DNA of 64,000 nucleotides from Hymenobacter actinosclerus (GCF_900111515.1 NZ_FOHS01000003.1:558001-622000), one strand, 5' to 3'; counted from the stretch's first letter, positions 42,644-52,034 are shown. Notes: generated by a model not told the origin, from the letters alone. Translations and numbers: made by a program.

Positions 42644-42957
42644 ACTGACTGTATTATACCTGCTTTCGGTTTCGATAAGTAAGCCAGTTAACAGCCCGTT
42701 TAGGTAGCTTTCCAGGCGCAACACACATCAGCATATCTCTCCGGACAATGTGCTCCATTATCCGGCATACCGCCGATGCTGCCAGCCATTGCGGAACTAC
42801 ACGGAGGCGCGTTTACCAAAAACCGCAGTCTTCCGCTCATACTTATTTTATCCTAACCCTGGCCGCCGTAGCGCCTCGCAGCGGCAACTGCGGCACCTGA
42901 TTCAGAGGCTTACAGGAGCAGATGCAGAGTCGAAAACGGCCCTCTGCCTTCAGGTAT
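42644..42957. other. 314-base intergenic stretch, no gene seen
   Basis: A 69-codon frame (42750-42959) has no motif, no promoter box and no partner, and I do not call it. The region lies between two terminators. Confidence 0.4.
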
Positions 42958-42994
42958 AAAAAAAGCGGGCGGCAAAATTGCCGCCCGCTTTTTT
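42958..42994 (-). terminator. Rho-independent terminator of the Oar-like receptor gene
   Basis: AAAAAAAGCGGGCGGCAA and its complement around a two-base loop. On the minus strand it follows the receptor stop (43020) by about 25 bases and has a U-tract on both strands. Confidence 0.9.
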
Positions 42995-43019
42995 GCGGAG
43001 TACTGTTGCTGAACGACGC

Positions 43020-46000
43020 TTAGTTGAAGATGTAGCGCACGCCCAACTGTCCCTGCCAGCGCGAGGCCAGCGACACGGCATCCCAGGCGTTGGCCCGGGC
43101 GGCAATGGTACGGGGCAGCGAGAAGGTCGGCTGCACGTTGTTGCCGGTGGACTCTACCCGGAGCAGTTCGGTTGCGTTGTTCTGCACCGAATACTGGCGG
43201 CCCCAGTCGTTGTTGAGCAGGTTGCCCACGTTGATGATGTCGAACGTCAGCTGCACGGTGTTTTTCTTGCCGCCGGCCTGGAAGTTGAAGTCCTGGGCCA
43301 CGCGTACATCTATCTGGTGAGTCCAGGGCATCCGGGCGCCGAAACGCTCGGCGTACTGGCCGCGGTGGCTGCGCAGGTAGGGGTCGTTATTGATAAAGGC
43401 GTCGAGTTGGTCCTGCACCTGGGCCAGCGTGCGGCTGTCGGTGCTTACCAGCTTGATTTCGGCCTGGTCCCGGACATCACGCGGGATGTAAAGCAGGTCG
43501 TTGCCGCTGTTGCCGTCGCTGTTCAGGTCGGTGCTGTTGCCATACACGTAGGTGAGCGGCTGGCCCGAGAGGCCTTCGTACACGGCCGAGATGGTGGTAG
43601 CCAGTTTGTCGCCGGCGTAGCGGAAGGTGTAGCCCGCGGTGGCCAGCAAACGGTGCCGGCGGTCGTTGAGCGAGTAGCTCAGCTCCGGGTTGTTGGGGTC
43701 GGTGATAATTTGGTTGAAGGCGAAATTCGAGGTTGCGGTGGTGTTAAAGCCGCTGTTCACGTCTTTCGACTTGCCGTAGGTGTAGGCCACCATCGTGCTC
43801 AGGCCCTCCGAGAAGTTCTTCTGCAGCTGGCCCGTCAGGTTGTAGCGGAAGCCGCGGCTGGTGTTTTTCAGCACGTACACGTTCGTGAAGTTGGCATCGA
43901 CGCGGCGGGCCGCCGTGCTGCTGGCGTACACCGGGCGCTGGTCGGGGCCGGCCAGCTTACCAACGGGGGCTGCCAGGTTGGCATCCTGGTAGTAAATGTC
44001 GTTCACCGTTTTCGAGTACACGCCTTCCAGCGTAGCCAGCACGTCGCCGGGCAGGCGGAAATCTACGGCCAGGTTGGAGCGCCACACCTGGGGCAGCTTG
44101 AAGTCGTTGGCCAGGGTGTTGATCTGCGCCGTTTTGGAAGCACCCGCGCTGTAAGTTGTCGGGATTTTGCTGATGTCCGTCTCGATGGTGGACAGGTAGC
44201 GCGGCGTAGCAGGGTTGGCCGCGTTGTACGAGGCGTTGTTGATGTCCAAGTTGCCCTGAATCATGCCGCTGTTGGTGTAGCTGTTGGCAATCCAGACGTA
44301 GGGCACGCGGCCGGTGAAGATACCCGTGCCACCCCGCACCTGTAGCTGCTGGTCGTTGTTCACGTCGTAGTTGAACCCCAGACGCGGGGCCCACAGCAGC
44401 TGGCCGTTGGGCACATTGCGGGTGTTCACGTCGCCGTACTTGGCGAAGGCGGGCTGGTTGGCCACCAGCGGGTTGTACGCCGGCTTATCCACAAACACAG
44501 GAATGTCCAGGCGCAGACCGGCCGTCAGGCGCAGGTTTTCGATGGGCGAATACTGGTCCTGCACGTAAAAGCCCAGCTGCATGGCCTTGAAGGCCGCGGC
44601 CCCGTCGCCGGAAGTTGCGTAGGCCGCCTGCACGCGCGTGGCCTTGTCGTTGTAGAAGTTCTGTAGCGAGGAGAACGTGTACGCCCCGTTGCCATCCGAA
44701 ATGAACAGGTTCCGGAACTTGAAACCCTCGTTGTGCGTGCCCAGCGTGATGGTGTGCTGGCCGAAAGCAGCCGTCAGGTTGTCGGTAACTTCGATGATGT
44801 CCTGGTTCAGGCTGTTGAGGGCCGAGTTGCGCTCCGTGCCGAACAAGTAGGTATTGCCGTTGTCGGAGATGCTGAAAGCCGGCAGCGACGTGCCGCGGGT
44901 TTCGCGATTGTCGCGGATGCGGCTGTAGCTCAGCAGCAGCTTGTTGGAGAAACGGCCCAGGCGGCTGTTGAGTTCGGCCACCGAACTGTTGGTGGTGTTG
45001 CTGAAACGGTAGCCGTTGTTGCTGAAACGGAAGTTGATGGAGCTCCGGGTGAGGTTGTCGGAGAAGGCCTCCACGTAGTTGTGGCGCAGGGTGAGCTGGT
45101 GGTTGTCCGACAAGTTGAAGTCCAGCCGGCCAAACACCTTGTTGCTTTCCGTGCGGTTGGTAACCTTGTCGGCGCTGCCTACCTCGTAGCCATAGCGCTG
45201 GCGGGCGTAGTCGGCAATACCGGCCAGGGTGGCCGGATTAACGCTGGAGGCGGAGCTGCCGGGCAGGAAGCCCAGCGGCGTGCTGGCCCGGGTGATTTCG
45301 CCATTCACGAAGAAGAAAACCTTGTCGCGGACAATGGCGCCGCCCACGCGGGCCCCCGTCTGGTAGTTGTAGAACTCATCGGCCTTCACGCGCGGTTCGG
45401 TTACGCTCTTGCCAATGGTATTCTCATTCCGGCCGAATCCGTAGATGGAGGCCGACAGGTCGTTGGAGCCCGAGCGGGTGATGGCGTTGATGCCGCCGCC
45501 GGTGAAGTTGCCCAGCGTTACGTCGTAGGGCGCCACCACTACCTGGATTTCCTGGATGGCGTCGAGGGCAATGGGCTGGGTGCCCGCCTGCCCGCCGGGC
45601 GTGGCGCTGGGGGCCAGGCCAAACACGTCGTTGTTTACCGCGCCGTCGATGGTGATGTTGTTGTAGCGGTTGTTGGCGCCCCCAATCGAGCTGCTGGTGC
45701 CGCCGTTGGCCTGGGGCGTCAGGCGGGTGAAATCGCCCAATGAGCGGTTCAGGGTAGGCAGCAACTGGAGCTGCTCGCGCGAAATGCGGGTTTCCGCGCC
45801 GGTCCGGCTGGCGTTTATAACGCCATCACGACGGCCGCTTACCACTACCTCGTTCAGGGTTTCGGTGGCCTGGCTCATGTTGATGTCGAGGCGCAGGTTC
45901 TGGCCCAGGCTCAGGAAAACTCCCTCCCGAACCACATCCTGGTAGCCAATGTAGGTTACCCGCACGGTGTAGGGGCCGCCTACGCGCATGTTCTGGATGT

Positions 46001-46208
46001 TGAAACGGCCCTCCGAGTTGGTGGGCGCAATGTATTGCGTGTTGGTCGGACCGTGTACCGTGATGACGGTAGCGCCCGGAAGCTCCGCGCCGTCTTTGTC
46101 GGTAATGGCGCCGCTCATGGCGGCCGTGGTATTCTGGGCCACCCCTAGCTGCGCTGATAACAGCAGCAGCAACAGCAACACCAAGTGGTGTAGGCGTATG
46201 TTACTCAT
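43020..46208 (-). CDS. TonB-dependent receptor, Oar-like
   Basis: A 1062-residue outer-membrane receptor that should import a large or scarce ligand using TonB energy. It opens with a signal peptide (MSNIRLHHLVLLLLLLLSAQLGVAQ), a carboxypeptidase-regulatory-like domain at residues 27-115 (GAITDKDGAELPGATVITVHG), a plug with NEVVVSGRRDGVINASRTGA and a beta barrel to the end. The plug and barrel sequence (PQANGGTSSSIGGANNRYN; DAIQEIQVVVAPYDVTLGNF) matches the Oar subclass in Bacteroidota and myxobacteria. No SusD partner gene follows, so it is not a typical glycan locus. A TAGCTTTG promoter box lies 44 bases upstream. Confidence 0.93.
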   Translation of the reverse strand: MSNIRLHHLVLLLLLLLSAQLGVAQNTTAAMSGAITDKDGAELPGATVITVHGPTNTQYIAPTNSEGRFNIQNMRVGGPYTVRVTYIGYQDVVREGVFLSLGQNLRLDINMSQATETLNEVVVSGRRDGVINASRTGAETRISREQLQLLPTLNRSLGDFTRLTPQANGGTSSSIGGANNRYNNITIDGAVNNDVFGLAPSATPGGQAGTQPIALDAIQEIQVVVAPYDVTLGNFTGGGINAITRSGSNDLSASIYGFGRNENTIGKSVTEPRVKADEFYNYQTGARVGGAIVRDKVFFFVNGEITRASTPLGFLPGSSASSVNPATLAGIADYARQRYGYEVGSADKVTNRTESNKVFGRLDFNLSDNHQLTLRHNYVEAFSDNLTRSSINFRFSNNGYRFSNTTNSSVAELNSRLGRFSNKLLLSYSRIRDNRETRGTSLPAFSISDNGNTYLFGTERNSALNSLNQDIIEVTDNLTAAFGQHTITLGTHNEGFKFRNLFISDGNGAYTFSSLQNFYNDKATRVQAAYATSGDGAAAFKAMQLGFYVQDQYSPIENLRLTAGLRLDIPVFVDKPAYNPLVANQPAFAKYGDVNTRNVPNGQLLWAPRLGFNYDVNNDQQLQVRGGTGIFTGRVPYVWIANSYTNSGMIQGNLDINNASYNAANPATPRYLSTIETDISKIPTTYSAGASKTAQINTLANDFKLPQVWRSNLAVDFRLPGDVLATLEGVYSKTVNDIYYQDANLAAPVGKLAGPDQRPVYASSTAARRVDANFTNVYVLKNTSRGFRYNLTGQLQKNFSEGLSTMVAYTYGKSKDVNSGFNTTATSNFAFNQIITDPNNPELSYSLNDRRHRLLATAGYTFRYAGDKLATTISAVYEGLSGQPLTYVYGNSTDLNSDGNSGNDLLYIPRDVRDQAEIKLVSTDSRTLAQVQDQLDAFINNDPYLRSHRGQYAERFGARMPWTHQIDVRVAQDFNFQAGGKKNTVQLTFDIINVGNLLNNDWGRQYSVQNNATELLRVESTGNNVQPTFSLPRTIAARANAWDAVSLASRWQGQLGVRYIFN

Positions 46209-46251
46209 ATAGAAAGGTTTGTTGAAAAAGCGCAGTTTTGTAAAAGGGCTG

Positions 46252-46259
46252 CAAAGCTA
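46252..46259 (-). promoter_or_regulatory. -7 box of the Oar-like receptor
   Basis: Minus strand TAGCTTTG, an exact TAnnTTTG match, about 44 bases before the ATG. The -33 region is A/T-rich without a clear TTTG. Confidence 0.5.
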
Positions 46260-46764
46260 TAGCCGTTTTTCATAAATTGAATTATAACGTTAAAATATAA
46301 TTTACCATATCACATTACGTCGTTATAAATCAGCCGTTAAGCGCTTATAAAAAGACGTTAAAGCGGCTTTTTTCACGCCTATCAGCTTGTCACGGATCAA
46401 GGCCGATTTATAAAAAATTATCTTTTTCAAATAAACATGGTTCTTGCTGCCAGTATTCACAGCAAAACCGGCATTCCGTTAAAATTCAATTTGAAGTTTC
46501 CATGATATTCCGTTCATCCCGCTTTTTCCGGCTTACCTGACTGCTTCCTTTGGCCGAGTGGCCACTGCCTGAAAACTGGTAGCGCCACGGCCGCCGACAG
46601 CCCCGCCAAAGCCCGGCTTGCTGGCGGGCATAGCACCACAGGACGCGTCGCGGTCGGGTGCTACTCGCAACGCCGGGCACTCGAACGAAAAGCGCCGGCC
46701 TATCTTTAAGCCAGCGCTTTTCGTTTAGCAACTACTCCTTTCTCACGAACCTAACCACCTTAGT
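46260..46764. other. 505-base intergenic region between divergent genes
   Basis: The half near the receptor is A/T-rich with repeated CGTTA(T/A)AA-like words at about 46285-46375, possibly operator sites. The other half is GC-rich, with a hairpin AAAGCGCCGGC...GCCAGCGCTTTT at 46690-46722 just before the PH-domain gene. No gene seen. Confidence 0.35.
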
Positions 46765-47139
46765 ATGGGACTCCTCGACGGCCTGCTGGGCAACGCTTCC
46801 GAAACCGACACCCACGCCATTCAACTGGAGCTGAGCCAGTTGCTGGCTCCGGGCGAAGAGGTATGCAAATCCTACGTCGTTATCCGCGACCTGCTGGTGT
46901 TCACCACCAAACGCCTGCTGCTGATTGACAAGCAGGGCGTAACGGGCAAAAAGCGCGAGTACCACAGCATCCCCTACCGCAGCATTGAGCGCTACAGCAC
47001 CGAAACCACCGGCCACTTCGAGCTCGATGCGGACCTGAAAATTTGGGTGCGCGGCATGGCCGAGCCCATCAGCCGGAGCTTCCGGGGCGACAAGCTCATC
47101 TACGAAGTCAGCCGCACCCTGAGCGAGTACACGCTCTAG
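46765..47139 (+). CDS. Bacterial PH-domain protein
   Basis: A 124-residue soluble protein consisting of one PH-like barrel. The strands run through DLLVFTTKRLLLIDKQGVTG, EYHSIPYRSIERYS and DADLKIWVRG, the layout of the bacterial PH families. Similar stand-alone proteins have no assigned role. It begins MGLLDGLLGNASE. It is followed by an inverted stutter array and the aldolase gene. Confidence 0.85.
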   Translation: MGLLDGLLGNASETDTHAIQLELSQLLAPGEEVCKSYVVIRDLLVFTTKRLLLIDKQGVTGKKREYHSIPYRSIERYSTETTGHFELDADLKIWVRGMAEPISRSFRGDKLIYEVSRTLSEYTL

Positions 47140-47307
47140 CGGTGAGATGGTGAGCGGTGAAATGGTGAAATGGTGAGATGGTGAGTTGATGTTCTGCGGG
47201 CCCGTTTGCGCCGCTTGTGCCACCTGGACGTAAACTCACCACTCACCATCTCACCACTCACCACTCACCATCTCACTACTCACCATCTCACCTCAAGCTC
47301 ACCGCTT
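47140..47307. repeat. Inverted GGTGAGATGG / CCATCTCACC stutter array
   Basis: The left half (47141-47187) repeats GGTGAGATGGTGAGCGGTGA-like units; the right half (about 47233-47291) repeats CACTCACCATCTCACC. The halves are roughly inverse, with a 45-base GC-rich centre. No promoter box is visible in it; the aldolase ATG lies at 47308. Confidence 0.8.
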
Positions 47308-47958
47308 ATGCCTTCGTTCTCTTCGGCGCACATGCTGGCCCGGGCCCGGCAGCACCCGCTGATTCCGGTTTTCTATCACGCCTCCGAGAAGTATGCCCGC
47401 ACGGTGCTGGCGGCGGGGTATGCGGCGGGGGTGCGGCTGTTCGAGTTTACCAACCGCGGCCCCGAAGCCCCGGCCATTTTCGCCCGGCTTCAGCGTTTCG
47501 TGGAAGCCGAGTACCCCGATTTGCTGCTGGGCGCCGGCACCATCTACACCGCCGAGGAGGCCGGGCGCTTCATCGAGGCCGGGGCCGATTTCCTCATTCA
47601 GCCCATCACCAGCCCCGAGGTGGCCGCCATCTGCCGCAGCCACGATCTGGCCTGGCTGCCCGGGGCCCAGACGCTGAACGAAGTATACGCGGCCCATCAG
47701 CTGGGTGCCACGGTGGTCAAGCTGTTCCCCTCGGCCTACCTCACGCCCGCTTACCTCGGCATTCTGCGCGGCCCGCTCCCCCACGTACCCCTCATGGCCA
47801 CCGGCGGCATCCAGCCAACCGTTGAAACGATGGCCGCGTGGCATAGCGCCGGGGCCACCTGCGTGGGCCTCGATGCGCGCCTGCTCGATACTACCGAGCC
47901 GGCCCGGCTAACCGCCCAGCTAACGGAACTGCTGGCGGCGCTACAGCCAGCGCCATAG
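47308..47958 (+). CDS. eda: KDPG/KHG aldolase
   Basis: Splits 2-keto-3-deoxy-6-phosphogluconate to pyruvate and glyceraldehyde-3-phosphate (Entner-Doudoroff), or 4-hydroxy-2-oxoglutarate to pyruvate and glyoxylate. The 216-residue product has the Schiff-base lysine in GATVVKLFPS (Lys138), the catalytic Glu in LFEFTNRGP (Glu46) and phosphate-binding ATGGIQPT. The ATG at 47308 gives MPSFSSAHMLARARQHPL; the longer frame upstream reads the stutter array. No edd gene adjoins, so the pathway role is not fixed. Confidence 0.92.
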   Translation: MPSFSSAHMLARARQHPLIPVFYHASEKYARTVLAAGYAAGVRLFEFTNRGPEAPAIFARLQRFVEAEYPDLLLGAGTIYTAEEAGRFIEAGADFLIQPITSPEVAAICRSHDLAWLPGAQTLNEVYAAHQLGATVVKLFPSAYLTPAYLGILRGPLPHVPLMATGGIQPTVETMAAWHSAGATCVGLDARLLDTTEPARLTAQLTELLAALQPAP

Positions 47959-47980
47959 TAGCGGGCACATCATACCCCTT

Positions 47981-48024
47981 AAAGCAGCAGGCCCCCACCT
48001 TTCCAGATGGGGGCCTGCTGCTTT
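47981..48024. terminator. 17-bp hairpin between convergent genes
   Basis: AAAGCAGCAGGCCCCCA (47981-47997) and its exact complement (48008-48024) with a 10-base loop. It serves the eda and NDH-2 genes on both sides; the A/T ends are short. Confidence 0.75.
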
Positions 48025-48044
48025 GGTGGGCACCATTACGAAAC

Positions 48045-49430
48045 TCAGCCACCCACCACCGGGGCTTCGGGGGCCGCAACCGATGGAATGTATTCGGCTG
48101 TAGCTGCTTTTTGCTCGGCGGCTTTGGTCTGGAGCTGATGCTCGTTGAAATCGTGGCGGTTGAAGGGGCGGATGATAAGGCGCAGGGCCTTGTCGGAGCT
48201 GAAGTAGCTGATGGCCCAGCCCACGAGCGTAACTGCCTTGTTGCGGAAACCCACCAGCGTCATCAAATGCACAAACAGCCAGGTAAGCCACCCCAGGAAA
48301 CCGCCAAAGTGCAGGTCGCCGGGCAGATCGACCACGGCGCGGTTGCGGCCCACAATGGCCATACTGCCCTTGTTGGTGTACTGGAATGGCTGCATCTCTT
48401 CGCCTTTGAGCAGTCGTCCGAGGTTCTCAGCCAGCTGCTCGGCCTGCTGAATGGCCACCGGGGCCAGCATGGGGTAGCCGCGGGGCATTTCCTCGGTTAT
48501 CATGTTGGCCACGTCGCCGATGGCGTACACGTTGCGCAAACCAAGGATGCGGTTCCGGGTGTCCACGTTTACGCGCTTGTTGCGGGCCACCACCTCTTCG
48601 GGCAGGCCGTCGAGGGCGGCACCGTTCACGCCGGCCGCCCAAATCAGGTTCTGGGTGCGGATAAACTCGGTTTCAGAGTAGTATAAGCGGCCGTCTTCGT
48701 AGCGCTGGGCGTGGGTGTTGAGGCGGATATGGATGCCCTTCTCTTCGAGGTACTTTTTACCTTTCTCCTGGGCAAACTTGCTCATCGGCCCCAGCACTTC
48801 GGCCCCCGATTCAACCAGGTAGATTTCCATCTGCTTGAGGTCGAGCTCGGGGTAGTCTTTGGGCAGCACGTCCTTGCGCATTTCGGCCAGCGAGCCGCAG
48901 ATTTCGACCCCCGTGGGGCCGCCGCCCACCACTACCACGTTCATCAGGGCCTGGCGCTGGGTGGGGTCTTCGGTGAGGATGGCCTTCTCGAAGTTCTGGA
49001 ACAGGTAGCTGCGCAGATTCAGGGCGTTGGGCACGCTCTTGATCTGCATGGCGTTCTGCTCGATGCTGTCGAGCCCGAAAAAGTTGGTGAGCGAGCCGGT
49101 GGCCAGCACCAGGTGGTCGTAGTGAATGTCGCCGATGTTGGTTTTCACCAGGTTCTGCGCCGGCTCCACCCGCTCCACATCGGTCATGCGGTAGTAGAAG
49201 TTGTGCTGGCCGGCGAAGATTTTACGAATCGGGTAGGCGATGCTATCGGCTTCGAGGCCGCCGGTAGCCACCTGATACAGCAGGGGCTGGAAGTTGTGGT
49301 AGTTGTTGCGGTCGATGACTACCACCTGCACCGGCAGCTTAGCCAGGTCTTTGGCCAGCCGGAGCCCGGCAAAGCCGCATCCGACGATGACGATGCGGGG
49401 CTGAGAGGTTTTCGGCAGATTGGTATCCAT
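48045..49430 (-). CDS. ndh: Type II NADH dehydrogenase (NDH-2)
   Basis: Membrane-associated flavoprotein that passes electrons from NADH to quinone without pumping protons; about 461 residues. The FAD-binding motif is IVIVGCGFAGLRLAKDLA (start of the protein), the NADH-binding motif VVVGGGPTGVEICGSL (near residue 160) and the second FAD site IGDVANM (near residue 300). The C-terminal hydrophobic segment FLGWLTWLFVHLMTLVGF is the amphipathic membrane anchor. The ATG at 49430 (MDTNLPKTS) is preferred over one eight codons upstream. It is an alternative to the proton-pumping complex whose genes begin at 62379. Confidence 0.92.
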   Translation of the reverse strand: MDTNLPKTSQPRIVIVGCGFAGLRLAKDLAKLPVQVVVIDRNNYHNFQPLLYQVATGGLEADSIAYPIRKIFAGQHNFYYRMTDVERVEPAQNLVKTNIGDIHYDHLVLATGSLTNFFGLDSIEQNAMQIKSVPNALNLRSYLFQNFEKAILTEDPTQRQALMNVVVVGGGPTGVEICGSLAEMRKDVLPKDYPELDLKQMEIYLVESGAEVLGPMSKFAQEKGKKYLEEKGIHIRLNTHAQRYEDGRLYYSETEFIRTQNLIWAAGVNGAALDGLPEEVVARNKRVNVDTRNRILGLRNVYAIGDVANMITEEMPRGYPMLAPVAIQQAEQLAENLGRLLKGEEMQPFQYTNKGSMAIVGRNRAVVDLPGDLHFGGFLGWLTWLFVHLMTLVGFRNKAVTLVGWAISYFSSDKALRLIIRPFNRHDFNEHQLQTKAAEQKAATAEYIPSVAAPEAPVVGG

Positions 49431-49516
49431 AAGCAGGAAGATGCGTGGGGTCAAACACTTCCTTTACCCCGAAAGCGCCGGCAGGGTTGTAGTTTGAGGA
49501 AGGCGGAAAAAAGGAA

Positions 49517-49626
49517 TGTCATTCTGAGCGCAGCGGAGCGCAGTCGAAGCATCTCGCGGGCAATGCTAACTCCTGGATAGCAGGATTACTGTGGCACGCG
49601 AGATTCTTCGCTCTGCTCAGAATGAC
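49517..49626. repeat. Family B long palindrome, copy 6
   Basis: Outer arms TGTCATTCTGAGCG and CTCAGAATGACA. Inner GAAGCATCTCGCGGGC and GCGAGATTCTTCG. The centre GGCAATGCTAACTCCTGG and CAGGATTACTGTGGCA closely match copy 1. Confidence 0.87.
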
Positions 49627-49657
49627 ACCCTTTTTACTGAACGTCCCCGCACTATTC

Positions 49658-50356
49658 TCAATAGTCCACGCCCTCTTTCTTCTTGAACTCGCCGGATTTC
49701 ACCTGCTTGATGAGCTGGAGCCAGCTGAAGGGGTTGAGCAGCGGGTTGTTGGTGGCCGGCGTGGCACCGAAGCCCATGCGGCGCTGCTGGTCGTACTCCT
49801 GGTTCTGCATGGTCTGGCGGTAGTTGCCCATGCTGGTAACGGGCAGCGTATTGAACATGCGGCGCATGGTCTTCTCGTTGAGGCGCTCGGCGGCCGAGCG
49901 GTCGTTTTCCGAGGGCACTTTCATGGCCAGAAACGCCTCCTTGAAGGCCCGCTCGGTGGCGTAGGGAAAGATGCGGACCTCGGGCAGAATGGTAGCGTCT
50001 TCCTGCAACTGCACAATCACCGAGTAGCTCTGGCGCGGATACGTTTCGGGCACGATGACGTACTGGTTGCGGTAGCCCAGGCTGCGAATCACGATACTGT
50101 CGCCGGCCAGCACGGGCAGCGAGAAGTAGCCGTACTCGTTGCTGGTGGTGCCGCGGCCGGCCTTGGGCACAAAAATGGCCGCGCCGGGTACGCCCAGCAG
50201 CGAGTCGCCGGAGGCCACAATGCCGGTAAACTGCACTACTGGCCGCTGGCCCTGGGCCCGGGCCGCGCCGGGCGTCAGCAGCAAGCCCAGGGCAAGCAGC
50301 AGCGCTGTCAGCAGAAAAGAAACTCGAACCGGAATCAAAACGGGCAGATAAGTCAT
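49658..50356 (-). CDS. Exported protein with carboxypeptidase-regulatory-like domain
   Basis: A 232-residue protein from the ATG at 50356. The signal region is MTYLPVLIPVRVSFLLTALL with cleavage near AARAQ. Next comes a CarboxypepD_reg-like barrel (VQFTGIVASGDSLLGVPGAA; NEYGYFSLPVLAGDSIVIRS) of about 90 residues, and a helical tail. Such domains often sit at the head of TonB receptors; here the barrel is missing, so it is probably a periplasmic accessory. The promoter TATCTTTG lies ten bases before the ATG. Function unknown. Confidence 0.8.
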   Translation of the reverse strand: MTYLPVLIPVRVSFLLTALLLALGLLLTPGAARAQGQRPVVQFTGIVASGDSLLGVPGAAIFVPKAGRGTTSNEYGYFSLPVLAGDSIVIRSLGYRNQYVIVPETYPRQSYSVIVQLQEDATILPEVRIFPYATERAFKEAFLAMKVPSENDRSAAERLNEKTMRRMFNTLPVTSMGNYRQTMQNQEYDQQRRMGFGATPATNNPLLNPFSWLQLIKQVKSGEFKKKEGVDY

Positions 50357-50366
50357 TAGCGGATAC

Positions 50367-50374
50367 CAAAGATA
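50367..50374 (-). promoter_or_regulatory. -7 box of the gene at 49658
   Basis: Minus strand TATCTTTG, exact TAnnTTTG, with ten bases to the start codon, so the leader is only a few bases. Confidence 0.6.
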
Positions 50375-50466
50375 CGGCACTTTCGGGGGCTGTTGGCGGG
50401 TTTGGCTTAAATTCGGGCCGGCGCCGGGCCGCAACCGCCGCCCTGCTCCCCCGCTTTCGCCTAAAG

Positions 50467-50856
50467 ATGCGCCTCAAACACTTTACCGTTGCATTTGGCC
50501 AGCAAGTATTCCGGGCCCTGGCTGACGAAAGCCGGGTGCGCATCCTGCATTTGCTGTGGCGCAACCAGGAAATGTGCATCTCCGACCTGGAACAGGTGCT
50601 CGACTTCACCCAGACCAAAACCTCGCGCCAGCTGGCCCACCTGCGCAGCGCCGGCCTCGTCAGCTTCCGCCGCCTCGACAACTGGGTGTTCTACTTCATC
50701 AAAGATGAGGCCCAGGATTTATTGCGCCAGCAACTGGGTTACATGGAGCGCGACGCCCAGCTGACGCAGGACCAGAAAATCTACCAAACGCTGTGGTCGA
50801 ACCGCGAGCTGGCCGCGTACAAGCTGCAAAACCGCCGCTGGCAGGGCACTAACTGA
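50467..50856 (+). CDS. ArsR/SmtB-like winged-helix regulator
   Basis: A 129-residue DNA-binding protein with the ArsR fold: VFRALADESRVRILHLLWRN, the recognition helix around TQTKTSRQLAHLRSAGLVSF and the wing RRLDNWVFYF. The metal site of arsenic and cadmium sensors (ELCVCDL) appears here as EMCISDLEQ, with one cysteine only, so metal sensing by that site is unlikely. It stands divergent from the carboxypeptidase-domain gene and may regulate it or itself. Confidence 0.85.
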   Translation: MRLKHFTVAFGQQVFRALADESRVRILHLLWRNQEMCISDLEQVLDFTQTKTSRQLAHLRSAGLVSFRRLDNWVFYFIKDEAQDLLRQQLGYMERDAQLTQDQKIYQTLWSNRELAAYKLQNRRWQGTN

Positions 50857-50940
50857 CTCACGCCGATTTTTTCACTGATGAAATTGTTCCTAGCGGCGCC
50901 TGTTTTCTCATCCTATTAGTCGTCACAAGCTTAGCATATC

Positions 50941-51267
50941 GTGAAATCAGGTGATAATGTGGCCCGCCTGTTCGTGTGCGCGGCTCAGAAGGACGAAATC
51001 GGCCGCGACGTGGCCAAGGCGCTCAAGCTGGAGCTGAAGAAGCAGGGCCTGAAAAACCGACTCCTTGACGGGGAGAAGCACAAGGTGCGGGTGCAGACCT
51101 GTAACTGCCTCGACCTCTGCAAGCACTGCAAAAAAGGCCCCGGTGCGGCCCTCATCATCTATCCCGAGGGCGTAGCCTACGGCGACGTGCGCCCCCGCGA
51201 CGCGGCCGAAATCGTGCACGAACATCTGGGCGAGGGCCGGGTTGTAAAGCGGTTACAGCTTGACTGA
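50941..51267 (+). CDS. (2Fe-2S) thioredoxin-like ferredoxin
   Basis: A 108-residue protein in the family of thioredoxin-fold [2Fe-2S] ferredoxins. The start is a GTG at 50941, since no ATG fits. Cysteines lie at 13 (LFVCAAQ), 54, 56, 60 and 63 (QTCNCLDLCKHCKKGPG), enough to hold one cluster plus a spare. The C-terminal strand IIYPEGVAYGDV is typical. It sits between the ArsR-like and nucleotidase genes, with no clear redox partner. Confidence 0.85.
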   Translation: MKSGDNVARLFVCAAQKDEIGRDVAKALKLELKKQGLKNRLLDGEKHKVRVQTCNCLDLCKHCKKGPGAALIIYPEGVAYGDVRPRDAAEIVHEHLGEGRVVKRLQLD

Positions 51268-51338
51268 TTGCCAGTTATAAATCCGGCCGCACCAGCGTTC
51301 TTAGTTCTTTCTTACCTTTCCCCTCAGCGCCACCCAAA

Positions 51339-52034
51339 GTGAAATACCGTCACCTTTTCTTCGACCTCGACCACACGCTTTGGGATTTCGAAACCAACGC
51401 CGACCAGACGTTGCGCCACCTCTACGAGCAGCACGAGCTGAGCCGCTACGGCACGTTCACGGTCGAGGAGTTTATTCGGGTGTACTCGGATATCAACCAC
51501 GGGCTGTGGCGGCTGTACCAGAACGGTAAAATCGGGCAGCAGCAGCTGCGGGCCACCCGGTTTCCGCGCACGTTTACCAAGCTAGGCCTGGCCGAGGCCG
51601 ATTCGCCGGCCGATATGTCGGAGCAGTTCACCGATATTCTGCCCCTGAAATCGGCCGTGTTTCCTTACACCCACGAGGTGCTCGACTACCTGCAAGGCCA
51701 GGGCTACGCACTGCACCTGATTACCAACGGCTTCCGCGACACGCAGCGCGTGAAGCTCAAGTCCGCTAACCTGACCGATTACTTTCAGGAAATCGTTACT
51801 TCCGAGTGCTGCGGCCACCTCAAGCCCGACACCCGTATTTTCGAGCACGCCCTCCAGCGCAGCGGGGCCACCGCCGCCGAGAGCCTGATGGTGGGCGACA
51901 ACCTGGAGTGCGACGTGCTGGGGGCCTACAACGCCGGCCTCGACCAGGTATACTTCAACCCTGCCAAGCGCCGCCACTTCAACCAGGTAACCTACGAAAT
52001 CAGCTGCCTGAGCGAGTTGAAGGACTTTTTGTAG
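51339..52034 (+). CDS. YjjG-type noncanonical pyrimidine nucleotidase (HAD)
   Basis: Haloacid-dehalogenase phosphatase of 231 residues that removes phosphate from (often modified) pyrimidine nucleotides. Motif I is FFDLDHTLWDF (nucleophile Asp), motif II LITNGF, motif III CGHLKPDTRIF (Lys), motif IV MVGDNLECDVLGA. The start is GTG at 51339, following TACCTTTC (51313-51320) by 18 bases. It ends three bases before the stop of the convergent SIMPL gene. Confidence 0.9.
   Translation: MKYRHLFFDLDHTLWDFETNADQTLRHLYEQHELSRYGTFTVEEFIRVYSDINHGLWRLYQNGKIGQQQLRATRFPRTFTKLGLAEADSPADMSEQFTDILPLKSAVFPYTHEVLDYLQGQGYALHLITNGFRDTQRVKLKSANLTDYFQEIVTSECCGHLKPDTRIFEHALQRSGATAAESLMVGDNLECDVLGAYNAGLDQVYFNPAKRRHFNQVTYEISCLSELKDFL

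Noticed and set aside
42750..42959. 69-codon frame between two terminators
   Set aside because: No motif or promoter box; composition is as expected for random GC-rich sequence.
46486..46731. 81-codon frame upstream of the PH-domain gene
   Set aside because: Arg- and Trp-rich, crosses a hairpin and has no conserved feature.
50467..50856. ArsR-like protein as an arsenic sensor
   Set aside because: The ELCVCDL metal site has only one cysteine and no ars genes are near.
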